From Symbiodinium natans (taxonomy: Eukaryota > Sar > Dinophyceae > Suessiales > Symbiodiniaceae): a stretch of DNA of 64,000 bases. The stretch spans positions 62,001-126,000 of the forward strand of contig CAJNDS010002560.1 in NCBI GenBank assembly GCA_905221605.1, written 5' to 3'. Positions 47,201 to 54,210 of this stretch are shown here, piece by piece. How positions within the stretch are numbered: the stretch's first letter is position 1; each line of letters opens with the position of its first letter. Under the pieces are notes generated by a model. It saw only the letters and a program-made list of their open reading frames with translations. It ran no database searches and had not been told where the DNA came from. The translations under genes were made by a program, and so were the position numbers.

Positions 47201-48614
47201 TGCGGGATTGTCTGGAGGCTGCTACAAGCAGATCTCTGTGAGCATGGTCGGCTACGCGCGCTTGCGTGGCCTCCTCGGCATGCAAACCTCTAAACGCCCT
47301 AAAGCACCCAAGCCAAAACCGCGTCCCCACAAAGCCCGTCCTCAAGCTTCTGGACTTTGGGAAGGCAGATTCCTCCTGACAGCCAAGGTCGGATGCACAA
47401 GGTTTGCGAGGCTCTGGGGTCAAGGGTTTTGGGTTTATGGAGGCCTCTTTTCTTGAAGTTTGCGCATGCTTAGGGTCTTGGGCTGCCCTGAGGACCAAAG
47501 CCACTGGATCCTTTTAAGCCTCCAACCCGGGATCTACCCTGAACTAAAGCCGTAGAACCCTGAGACCCTAGAAACCGAAGATAGGTCCATTAAACCCTAA
47601 GACCCTAAAACCCAAAGCCCCTAGAACCCCAAAACCCTAGAACCCCAAAACCCTAGACCCCTAAAAACCCTAAAGGCCCGAAACCTTGAAAACCTGAAGC
47701 CTCCAGTTTCGCCAGGCCATGGAGGTGATTCCTTCCGGGTCCTTCCAGGGCTTCATCCTGTGCCTGGCCTCAGGGAAGGTGGTAGGGTTTAGGGTTTAGG
47801 GTTTTAGGGTTTAGGGTTTAGGGTTTAGGGTTTAGGGTTTAAGGTTTAGGGTTTAGGGTTTAGCGTTTAGGGTTTAGGGTGTAAAAGGGTCTAGAGTCTA
47901 GGGTTTAGTGTTCACTTTGTGCCCGAGTTTGCAGGGGTTTACACAGTCAACACGTTAGGATCTGGGATAGTTCGCCATGAGAGGGGGGTTCTTGACGTAG
48001 GGCCCCCTCAACCCTACCCCCCCTTTCTTATTACTACATATTACAACTGTGTTTACAATCACCGTGATGAGAAAATGTTAAGAATGGTCTTCGAATGATT
48101 TCTTATTGCCATTAGTTGTATTTGTTTTCTGGGGGTGGGGGGGTAGGGGGGGTGGGTTGGGAGTGGAGGGGGGGTTGGGTGGGTGGAAGGAGAGGTTTAC
48201 ACAATTGCGGTTCCCCGCTCTACCCAAACAGAGTTTCCCCGAAAGGACCCTTCTCAAACGGAGCCCCTCGTGTTCGGAAAGGGACAAACCTGACGGCTGG
48301 TGCTGAGGAATTTGCGGCTGGATGATCCAGTGGAGTTCGGTGAGGGTGACGTCGGTCCGGCCGGGGGCATTCAGGCTCCCATGACCCCTTGAGCGGCTTT
48401 TGTTTTGCTCTGGACGGTGCCTTCTTTTCCCAGACAGGTCCTGGAGCCCGGAAACCTCCATCCCACGAATGCTGGCGACTTGTGACACGGACTTTGGGGG
48501 TTTTCTTCCAAGTTTGGAAGCCCCGCCAAGGTGGACACCATCCGGCGACTTGGTGGGAATCCGAAAAACCCCTTCCCGCCGGAAGACGAAGAGTTGACGG
48601 AGGCGGGCCCCTAA
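32986..48614 (+). CDS. Tandem globin-like / ankyrin / six-TM cation-channel-like protein, many small exons
   Basis: Exons of 21-105 bp join in phase. Part 1 (32986-33080, 33452-33546): acidic linker. Part 2 (33842-36845): globin-like domain 1. Part 3 (37669-39913): globin-like domain 2. Part 4 (40057-42462): ankyrin-like segment (VGTQSVSPLYMSIDTGNLEA) and linker (YYYGLDDLFKWHPDIVKKL). Part 5 (42629-47265): six hydrophobic segments ending VVFLLMNVLIAQLTC, a pore-lining S6-like helix of the polycystin/TRP/voltage-gated superfamily. Part 6 (48308-48374, 48438-48473, 48531-48614): tail reading EFGEGDVGPAGGIQ, VLEPGNLHP and VDTIRRLGG, stop TAA. I recall this domain order from predicted dinoflagellate proteins and know no assigned function. 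Inference: a heme- or gas-sensing membrane channel. Several exons remain unplaced, so coordinates are the outer limits. Confidence 0.7.
33671..33690. repeat. (TA)n microsatellite
   Basis: Ten TA dinucleotides in an intron of the channel fusion gene. Confidence 0.9.
33842..36845 (+). CDS. Exon group: globin-like domain 1 of the channel fusion
   Basis: Exons and frames: 33842-33946 (AIFAAILDAAPSLQTIFRAG, a globin A-helix-like start), 34169-34233 (VEHMGFQHLEVDINIPRIAI; the His after Gly-Phe-Gln is the proximal-His candidate), 34755-34827 (ELGERLTDLGAHGLRRLVSY), 35599-35657 (GALIYIRENYSKRLKIISI), 36565-36645 (VPRSFEDMFRFNMAVMNVQQ, ending WMYE) and 36765-36841 (VLDCFDAIVQTISQSQRLQA). The 34827/35599 junction splits Gly G|GT behind a GC donor. 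The 36645/36765 junction is phase 0 with a GA donor. A weaker exon (NSWQLARAPAGQDEAHKAAG) lies near 35715-35800. The Phe/Pro pattern and the His position support globin; heme binding is not shown. Confidence 0.65.
34389..34511. mobile_element. Intronic TIR element, family II (+ orientation)
   Basis: Left end GGGTTTACCATAATTAG, right end CTAGTATCGTAAACCC, an imperfect inverted pair. The interior has a C-rich run and ATATAGACCCCCAAATAG, GGATCACC and AAGGGCCCC. These match in order the elements at 42996 (+), 56505 (-) and 62402 (-). Confidence 0.65.
34613..34722. mobile_element. Intronic TIR hairpin element, about 110 bp
   Basis: Left arm TTTGGGTGGTTGTCAAAATT continues ATGGTCCCTTT. The right arm AAAGGGAATATAATTTTGAC continues AGCCACCCATTT. 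The arms pair over about 35 bp with a few mismatches. It lies about 100 bp after the family II element in the same intron. Confidence 0.75.
36386..36422. repeat. (GT)n microsatellite
   Basis: About 18 GT dinucleotides in an intron between globin-domain exons. Confidence 0.95.
37060..37210 (+). CDS. Candidate exon between the two globin-like domains
   Basis: The frame reading VECDIVTLRIARVGGDVKFR (about 37135-37200) looks protein-like and is followed by a stop after KARKQK. Position and strand fit the fusion gene, but I could not fix its borders. Confidence 0.3.
37340..37365. repeat. Interstitial telomeric repeat
   Basis: Three TTTAGGG units and a partial one, in the intron before the second globin-like domain. 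Confidence 0.85.
37497..37560. mobile_element. Probable family II element fragment
   Basis: A C-run followed by AAATAGCAGGGGATTCCCTT and TAGTGAGGACCCC resembles the interior of the family II element at 42996 (AGATTGTAGGATCCCTTTAT, AGCAAGGACCCC). The ends are not clear. Confidence 0.4.
37669..39913 (+). CDS. Exon group: globin-like domain 2 of the channel fusion
   Basis: Exons: 37669-37737 (HEVAWNWLWETVERLLSK), 38332-38380 (ELKKPRARERILGRFL), 38580-38620 (SLEDELRQEIREK), 38736-38799 (VFDRFFELAPGGEEHFKQSA), 38982-39034 (LNFIADKAIDLTLQLYK), 39268 to about 39361 (DAISALGLRHVGYGVTADFF), a short one near 39520 (VFQELTG), 39695-39758 (DDDVADAFRWSFSLVAKLLV) and 39853-39913 (TIEQGATLVMKAINTNNAKQ). 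Most junctions keep phase and use GC or GA donors with AG|G acceptors, and several codons are rebuilt across them (GGA, AGA, AGG). FFELAP, the Phe in EEHFKQS, and LGLRH as proximal-His candidate follow the globin pattern well. This is the best-supported part of the gene. Confidence 0.75.
38208..38245. repeat. (TA)n microsatellite
   Basis: TA dinucleotides interrupted by CATA, in the intron after exon 37669-37737. Confidence 0.95.
38645..38716. repeat. Interstitial telomeric repeat (CCCTAAA)9-10
   Basis: Fills most of the intron 38621-38735 between two phase-linked exons of globin-like domain 2, which places it inside a short intron. Confidence 0.95.
39058..39475. repeat. Three telomeric tracts within adjoining introns
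   Basis: TTTAGGG tracts at 39058-39090, 39217-39264 and 39374-39475 surround the exon beginning at 39268. The third carries TGTAGGG and TTCAGGG variants. Confidence 0.9.
40057..42462 (+). CDS. Exon group: ankyrin-like linker of the channel fusion
   Basis: Exons: 40057-40113 (VRRALSYAPRGIRATWVLD), 40207-40272 (VGTQSVSPLYMSIDTGNLEA), 40371-40414 (VMLKDLVTIRADRA), 40512-40584 (YYYGLDDLFKWHPDIVKKLT), 41854-41891 (ELLMTMLDGMVW), 42028-42091 (SRVVVNGNRRVNYYLKHLLV), about 42248-42285 (KDEFGKFSNA) and 42380-42462 (IVKLGDPHIADHPILVELGD). AG|G codons are rebuilt at 40414/40512 and 41891/42028, giving Arg each time. The SPL...IDTGNLEAAK stretch fits an ankyrin repeat. The intron between 40584 and 41854 is over 1.2 kb and may hide more exons. 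Confidence 0.65.
42629..47265 (+). CDS. Exon group: six-segment channel-like membrane domain
   Basis: Exons: 42629-42660 (NDLVYWRFLRG), 42889-42963 (ASLVCTAVIIMLSQSVLQYI, S1-like), 43330-43366 (SFEERVATFCCR), 43463-43526 (LVIYLYFMVSLIYFRTKHVY, S2), 43625-43674 (HEELLIFGGMKMPR), 43811-43832 (KWIDDWQ), 44019 to about 44090 (VSLALTISLVVMFFLAAALV, S3), 44285-44347 with 44402-44454 (AWAWAAI then AIMLIFALAADAATVST, S4 position), 44606 to about 44672 (LSSWLLVAGHVLPDLATWM, S5), 45934-45976, 46363 to about 46430 (DFQGIGNSVMSFLQLAAGLL, pore-helix position), 46651 to about 46695, 47099-47141 (VVFLLMNVLIAQLT, S6) and 47218-47265 (CYKQISVSMVGYARLR). There is no Arg-rich voltage-sensor S4. The fold assignment rests on order and S6 resemblance. 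Confidence 0.6.
43008..43110. mobile_element. Intronic TIR element, family II (+ orientation)
   Basis: The element begins near GGGGATTTACGATAATAAGC (42998) and ends near CCTAATATTCGTAGACCCCC (about 43100). The ends are an imperfect inverted pair (ATTTACGATA / TATTCGTAGA). The interior shares ATAGACCCCCAGATTGTAGG, CAAGGACCCC and AAGGTACCCC with other family members. Confidence 0.65.
43168..43280. repeat. Degenerate telomeric repeat (CCCTAAA / CCCGAAA)
   Basis: About fourteen heptamers mixing CCCTAAA and CCCGAAA, in the intron after exon 42889-42963. Confidence 0.95.
43550..43805. repeat. Telomeric tracts on both sides of an exon
   Basis: CCCTAAA-type units at 43556-43612 and TTTAGGG/TGTAGGG units at 43728-43802 flank exon 43625-43674 in opposite orientations. 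Confidence 0.85.
43895..43992. mobile_element. Intronic TIR element, family I
   Basis: Left arm GTTCTTAGCAGGGAATG, right arm CGTTCCCTACTAAGAAC, imperfect inverted copies. The interior AATCCCTTAAAGGGATTT and ATTACCTCGTTCCC match the interior of the element at 31732. The length is 98 bp. Confidence 0.75.
44690..45000. repeat. Degenerate CCCTAAA/CCCCAAA-type intronic sequence
   Basis: Low-complexity C/A-rich words (CCCAAACCACC, CCCTAAACC, CCCCAAAGTC) run through most of this stretch. They look like decayed telomeric heptamers. Confidence 0.6.
45173..45218. repeat. (TA)n microsatellite
   Basis: Two TA runs separated by CTTACA in a long intron of the channel part. Confidence 0.95.
45664..45762. 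mobile_element. Intronic TIR element, family III, 99 bp
   Basis: Left arm TTGGGATGATCCCCCTTATA continues CTAGCAGTCC. The right arm is its reverse complement over 30 bp with four mismatches, ending GGAACATCCCAA. Length and ends (TTGGGATG) equal those of the element at 57753. Confidence 0.8.
45756..46618. repeat. Long telomeric-repeat territory
   Basis: CCCTAAA-type tracts at 45756-45892, 46208-46328 and 46450-46618, and TTTAGGG-type tracts at 45985-46110, in alternating orientations with variants (CCCTAAG, CCCGAAA, CCCTAAT). Exons 45934-45976 and 46363-46430 sit between them. Confidence 0.95.
46702..46825. repeat. Telomeric tract (TTTAGGG with variants)
   Basis: Mixed TTTAGGG, CTTAGGG and TTTCGGG heptamers directly after the exon at 46651. 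Confidence 0.9.
47530..47930. repeat. Degenerate telomeric tracts in opposite orientation around an exon-like piece
   Basis: CCCTAAA/CCCTAGA-type words at 47540-47690 and TTTAGGG units at 47785-47880 lie on either side of a piece reading AMEVIPSGSFQGF (about 47718-47760). The piece may be an exon of the channel fusion tail. Confidence 0.8.
48308..48614 (+). CDS. C-terminal exons and stop of the channel fusion
   Basis: 48308-48374 (LDDPVEFGEGDVGPAGGIQ) ends CAG|GC. The next exon, from 48438, is in phase (VLEPGNLHPTN). 48531-48614 follows an AAG|G acceptor, encodes VDTIRRLGG plus an acidic tail (PPEDEELTEAGP) and ends in TAA. This makes a defined 3' end for the gene. Confidence 0.65.
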
Positions 48615-48865
48615 GATACTGTTGTGTAATCTCATATTAATATAAGTAAGTATATATGTACATAATATATTCAAGCTACTTGTGTAATATTTCCGAACAG
48701 TACAACAGAGGAAGAGGAGGGAAAGCAATAAGCGTGACCCGGACAGACTTCCAACCACCATCTCTAATGGTCCGATGTTCTCTGATCATAGAGAGAAAAC
48801 AGAACGTGGTCGCATAAATCTCGTGATGGTCGTGGAACACGTTGAGCATACAGGCGCAAACGAAG

Positions 48866-49112
48866 CTTCAAACATGTGCACGCCCACACCCACACCCACG
48901 CCCATGCTTACGCCCACGCCCACGCCGCCCGCGCCCACGCGCCCACGCCCACGCCCACGCCCACATGCCCACGCCCCACGCCCACGCCCACGCCCACGCC
49001 AAAACACGCCCACGCGCCCACACACGCGCCCACGCGCCAAGGCGCCCAGGCGCCCACGCGCCCACACCCACGCCCATGCCCGCGCCCATGCCCACACCCA
49101 CGCGCGCACGCA
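48866..49112. repeat. CACGCC-type hexamer minisatellite
   Basis: About 40 hexamers of CACGCC / CATGCC / CGCGCC. All six frames stay open and yield His-Ala-Pro or Gly-Val-Arg strings; I treat these as repeat artefacts. Confidence 0.95.
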
Positions 49113-49289
49113 CGCTTTTCAATCAATACTTAGTACCGGCACGTACAGACGGAACTGACAGAACATAACACAAGTTCCGAAGCAGGCTCACCACAGCCCT
49201 GAAGCGCAAGCCGAACAGCTTGTACACACATTTGGGACTCCGCCAAGAGAGAGCCCACAAGAGACCTGTGTGTTGAGGCTGACAGGTGC

Positions 49290-50560
49290 CAGCGCCTCTT
49301 CAAGATGTACCAGAAAACAGTGAAGTTCCGGGCCCAGCCGTCACGTCTTCCTGGAGGTTCGCCGCATGTTTCGTGCTGGCCAAGGAAGATCACACAGGGG
49401 GGAGCGTCCAGCGATGACAAACCTGCAAGAGCTCCTTGAAGTGATTCAGGGTTTAGGGTTTAGGGTTTAGGGTTCAGGGTTTAGGGTTTAGAACATTTTC
49501 GCAACCCGTGAGCACGTCTAGGCAGCTACAAGCCGAACAACCTTCGGATCGATGCCCACGGAGGCAGCTTGGAATTGGACCTTTCGTATCTGGATGATGT
49601 GATGCCTTGCAAGCTCTTTTGCCATCAGGCCAAGTGACGGCTCATAGCGTCAGCGGTGCCGAGCGTCCTGGTCTTACAGCTCTTGCACGTGAATAGCGTG
49701 AATACATCGAAATGCAGTACAGCGTCGCTTCACCCGTTTCGCTGCAGTGAGGCAGAAAGGGTTTGAGTGAGAGATGCTTTCGCTGCTGCAGTGGCAGCTT
49801 CCTTGCAAAGCTGGGTATTGTTGTTTGGTGCCGCGGAGCTGTTCAATAGATATACAAGCAGACCATGCTTTCTCGACATGAACTACGTGTAAGAACATGA
49901 GTGCAAGCCTCGTTGCTTGGAGACTCAAAGCACAAGTCTCCGTTCAATTAGCAAGATGCTGCGAACCAGCTACGACAGCTACTACCGGCTGAGCCGTTGC
50001 TGCATTTTTCCCAAGCGCGCCAGGTTTCTGGGAGCATGGTGCACGAAAGGGGCTGCTAAGATCCTTGAATGTGTACGGCTGCGGAGGCCTGAGGGCCCAT
50101 TGCGGTGCAGAGGTAAGAGATGGTAAGAGTCTGGTATGGACTTCGCGTACTCTTGCTCTCCAGACCTCCTCGCCAAAGGCGAGGAGGTCTGTCTCACGAA
50201 CATCCCGGGTGCTTGGCAAGGTCTAGGCTCGCGTTTTAGAAGCGCTCCGCCACCTGCTGTGCGCGGCAATTGTCGTGTTGGGCCAAACGACCAGTCAGCA
50301 GAGAGCAGCCGACAGATGCCTTCCAAAAGCTGGGAAGTCTGGGCTCTGGCGACAGGAGACGCCACAATCCCTTAGCCGCAGCCCTGAAGCCCCCAGGTCC
50401 CCAACCCCAAAACTCCCCTTAAACGCCTCCCCAAACTCGCTTTGCCCAAGCTCTCCATGGCAGACCTTCGCCCAGCTGCCACAGGGCAGACCCTCCCGCA
50501 AGGACTACTTCTCGGAAGAGGAGGTGGAGCCTGAGCAGCCCAAGGTCTCTCCGCATGGGT
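49290..50560 (+). CDS. Candidate exons of an unidentified gene (gene C, 5' part)
   Basis: Exon-like pieces on the + strand: about 49297-49347 (LFKMYQKTVKFRAQP), 49522-49611 (ctag|G acceptor; SYKPNNLRIDAHGGSLELDL then SYLDDVMPCK), and about 50486-50543 (CAG|G acceptor; RPSRKDYFSEEEVEPEQPK). A telomeric tract (49447-49490) separates the first two. They lie after the stop of the channel fusion and so should belong to another gene. I recognise no family. Confidence 0.3.
50161..50191. repeat. Perfect 14-bp hairpin
   Basis: CAGACCTCCTCGCC and GGCGAGGAGGTCTG are exact reverse complements around AAA. I see no gene end here. Confidence 0.75.
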
Positions 50561-51284
50561 TCTGTTATCAGGCGTTCAGGGGTTTTCGTTTCGGGTGTTG
50601 CGGGGGTTTCGAGGATTAGGCGTTTAGGGGGTTTAGGCGTTCGGTGAGGGTTTTTGCGTGGTCGGAGGAAGTCCCAAGACATGCCCTCGGCAAGTTAGCA
50701 CGAATATGTTTCTCGCCACCTCGGAAATTGGTCCCTTGATTTTGAAGCAGGGTTGAGGAATGTTGTTTGACAATGTCTACAATTCACCCGGGTGCTCCAC
50801 CCTTGTTTTGGGTGGCCCGGTTGTCGACGGATTTCAACCCTGAGCCCTTGAACGCTGCAAACCCAAAGCCCTAAAGCTCTAGATGCTCAAGACCCCAGGC
50901 TCTTCAAAGTCCCAAACACCAACCTCAAAACCCCTAAAGCCTAAAGAAGTCCCAAAGTGCGGAAACCCTGAACCCTGGAACCGCCTAAACCCCAAACCAT
51001 GAACCCCACTCGATAAAACGATAAGGGTAAAAAAAGAAAGACAACGTTCAGATTAAAGCCAAAACTCGAGAAAACGATAAGAGTAAACAAGAACGATAGC
51101 GTAATTCAGGGATTTCTTCCGGGATAGGGGGGTTTTCACGCATCCTCACTTAAAGGTTCACGGGGAATCGTAAGTTGGGCTATAAGCATTGCAACTATAC
51201 TTGTATCCCTATTTAGGGTATGTCTAACTCTACTTCTAAGTACCCTCATGAACCTGCAAGTAAACCACAGGCCCAAAACCCTGA

Positions 51285-51610
51285 ACCTTTAACCCTAAAC
51301 CCTAAACCTAAACCCTAAACCCTAAACCCTAAACCCTAAACCCGAAACCCGAAACTCGAAACCTTAAACCCTAAACCCTATAACCCTGCTTGTAATTACC
51401 CATATAATTACCCATATTGAACCTCCAAGTACACCCCGAAGCTCTTGTGCCAGGCGCCGCCGCGGCGGAAGGCCCCGAGGGCCCCGAAAGTCGTTGGCGG
51501 CAGTGCGGGCGCCCCAACATCGACTTCTTTGCGCATGCCCAGGGGGTTTAGGGTCTAGGGTTCAGGGTTGAGGGTTTAGGGTTTCTGGTTTAGGGTTTAG
51601 GGTGTGAAGG
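51285..51610. repeat. Telomeric tracts flanking an exon-like piece
   Basis: CCCTAAA/CCCGAAA units (51292-51384) and TTTAGGG-type units (51545-51604) lie either side of a piece at about 51452-51540. That piece has a CCAG|G acceptor and reads EGPESRWRQCGRPNIDFFAH. The exon call is weak; the repeats are certain. Confidence 0.8.
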
Positions 51611-52020
51611 GAAGCTCGCTGGTGCTAAAAGCACCCGGGCTGCTCGCTTGCGTTAGCATGTAATCCCACCCCAACCACCCAAACTACACTCATTTAGGGT
51701 TTAGGGTTCCCCCCCCCCAAAACCCTTTTGAAAGGGGGCTTTCTTGCTTCGGGGTCTCGATCGTATCGAAGCCTCGAGCGTCCATGCAGATGGACAGCGG
51801 AGCTCTCGGCAGTTTAGGGTATAGGGTCTAGTTTTAGGGTTTAGGGAGGGAGGCCCAAGGGCATCAGTTGTAGGGAAAGAATGGATGAGTCCGATATTCT
51901 GGACATTGACGAAACAGTGGTTGAGATGCAAGAGCTTCCAAAAGATTCGGTCTTTGGTTGGTTACGTTGCAGGCTAGTAGCAAGATAAGCATATCTGTCG
52001 TTGCTGTTGGTTTTTACTTC

Positions 52021-52135
52021 TCAGTCAGTGTCAGTGTCAGTGTCAGTGTCAGTGTCAGTGTCAGTGTCAGTGTCAGTGTCAGTGTCAGTGTCAGTGTCAG
52101 TGTCAGTGTCAGTGTCAGTGTGTGTGTGTGTGCGC
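52021..52135. repeat. (TCAGTG)n microsatellite followed by (GT)n
   Basis: Sixteen or so perfect TCAGTG hexamers run into GTGTGTGTGTGTG. Frames through it give Val-Ser repeats. Confidence 0.95.
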
Positions 52136-52619
52136 ATGTGTGTGTAAAATCATACAAGGGGTAGGTTAAGTCAAGCAGAAATCTCATTCACGCTGACAAA
52201 AATTGTGGAATGTGAACGCAAAAACTCTACTGTGTGTATCCTGTGTGGCTTGAGAATACTTGCAACACATGAAGAAACAGCAAGGGCGATGCAGTGTGGC
52301 ACTGCTCGGATCACACTTGGCTGCGAACGCCACCCTTGTCCCCAAGGAGCCGGTTAAGGAAAGAAAGCCGAAGAGGAGGAGCCGGACGCCCAGGGATGTA
52401 GACATGAACAGATGCGGAATGCCCCGGCAACACCTCGCAAGAGATGATCTGTTCAATGTCAAGAACTGCTGTTTTGGCTGGATTGAGTTTACGTAAAAAG
52501 TGCGGGTAAATGCACCCGCACCCAGGTCCTGTCCAGCACCTTCTGAAGGCAACGACCGGCTTGAGGATGGTCTTGCAAGCTGGAGCGCCCGTCGTGGCAA
52601 GGTCATTCGCTCGAGCAAG

Positions 52620-53060
52620 ACCTGCTTGATCGCGCCGGGCACTTGGGGAATTTTGGGTCCAGTGATGGTGGCACTATCAGAGGCGCAGCAGAGTTGTGCA
52701 GAGTTGTGCAGGCTCGAGATCGAGGAGACCGCGCAAGACCTGCGCATTCTGCGAGTCCGCGGCTGAAGTGACGTGAGCTTGTCTTTGCGCGGAGGGCTGC
52801 TTGAATTCCCAGCTTGCTGGATCGCGCCCGTGCAGGCCATCCAAAGCATTCCACAAGATGAGCTCCAGATGTTCTTCAGGCGCTGCAGAGAGCCTTGAAG
52901 GCAGACGGGGGCCCCATCGTGTCATGTTGCTTCCATTGCCAGGGACTGCGGTTTTACGGAGGAGATGGTTCAGCAGATTGTGGAGCTGATTGAGGCCCGA
53001 AGTCCCGAGTCCTTAGCAAGCAATCTCGAAGCTTTTGATACAACCATCCTAACCCCCCCC
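52620..53060 (+). CDS. Candidate exons of gene C
   Basis: Frames reading LCRLEIEETAQDLRILRVRG (52706-52765), VQAIQSIPQDELQMFFRR (about 52832-52885) and FTEEMVQQIVELIEARSPES (about 52953-53015) look protein-like. Alternative frames over the second and third also stay open, so borders and frame are unsettled. Function is unknown. Confidence 0.25.
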
Positions 53061-53230
53061 GTAAACCCTACCCCCCTACCCCTCCCCCCCCCCCCGCCGT
53101 ACCCCTCACCCTCCCTAAAACCCTACACCCTCAAACCGTCCGAGGTCCTCGACCCTAAACCATCCCCCCTAAACCCTAAACCCTAAACTCTAAACCCTAA
53201 ACCTAAACCCGAAAACTTAAACCCTGGCCC
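53042..53230. repeat. C-rich and telomeric-type intronic sequence
   Basis: C-rich words with CCCTAAA units (53160-53210) follow the candidate exon. Another exon-like frame (GLRSGEVLVFDIARRANQ, about 53370-53425) follows. Confidence 0.7.
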
Positions 53231-54210
53231 TAAAGTTCAACCTCCCCAAAGCCATCCCAACCTTGGCAGGAGGGGCGGCCGCAGATCGCAGGGAGCCCCA
53301 GCTTCGGGAGTCAAAGCGGTGGAAGGAAGACGCGAGGATTTGAAACGCTGCGCGGCCCGCCTCGGCCGGGGCCTGCGCAGCGGCGAGGTGCTTGTTTTCG
53401 ACATCGCACGCAGGGCGAACCAGGCTTACAGATGGAGCAGCCAAGTCGCGGTTTCGACGGACGTCAGGAACCACCCCACAACAAGAGGAGTGGAGGGAGA
53501 AAGGGGTAGTGACAGCAGGGCGGGGCAAGGAGGGGTGGAGAGGGGGGCCCCGTGCTCCTGGCGCGCCGTCGCCGTCGGCTGGGAAGGGCGGGGGGAAACC
53601 CATTCCAGCCAAAAAAGTGGGATGTTAATGCATATATCTTATGCTTATTCCTATTCTTATTATTTCTGTTCTTCTTCTGCTGCTTCTTTTTATACATATA
53701 TATATATACAGATATAGCAAAGATTATGTAATATGTAATGCATGGGGCAGGTTCTCCGGAATCAGGGCCAGTTCAGGGGAGTAGGGCATAGGAGGGACAA
53801 CTGGGCTGGTTGAGGACAATGTTGTCTAAAACAAAGTATGTACAGGACAATGTTGTCTAAAACAAAGCATGTACACGTTGCACAAACATTCGGGTTGTAC
53901 GAAAGACAGAAGCATTGGCAGGTCCATAAATCCTTGTGTTGTAAAATCTTTCAAGCTGAGGAAGAACTCTCCACGAGCATCTTGCGACGAACCTGGTGCC
54001 TTGTGGTATCCTCAGGCTATCTTCGGCTTAATGGTTTGGTTTTGGGGTCTCTCGGGCCTTCTGGGGGTGCAAGCCCGCTTTTGTGGGGGGGATCTTCGGT
54101 GCCAAACTTGGGGGTCCGTGGACTCGGAATAGGGGGGTGGTTTCTGCTCTTCCCCGTGCCTGTAAACAGCCTTGCAAAGGCCAGAACCGCAGGCTGAACC
54201 ATAATTTCAG

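Noticed and set aside
48786-49158. Gly-Val-Arg and His-Ala-Pro frames
   Set aside because: Product of the CACGCC hexamer repeat; every frame is open.
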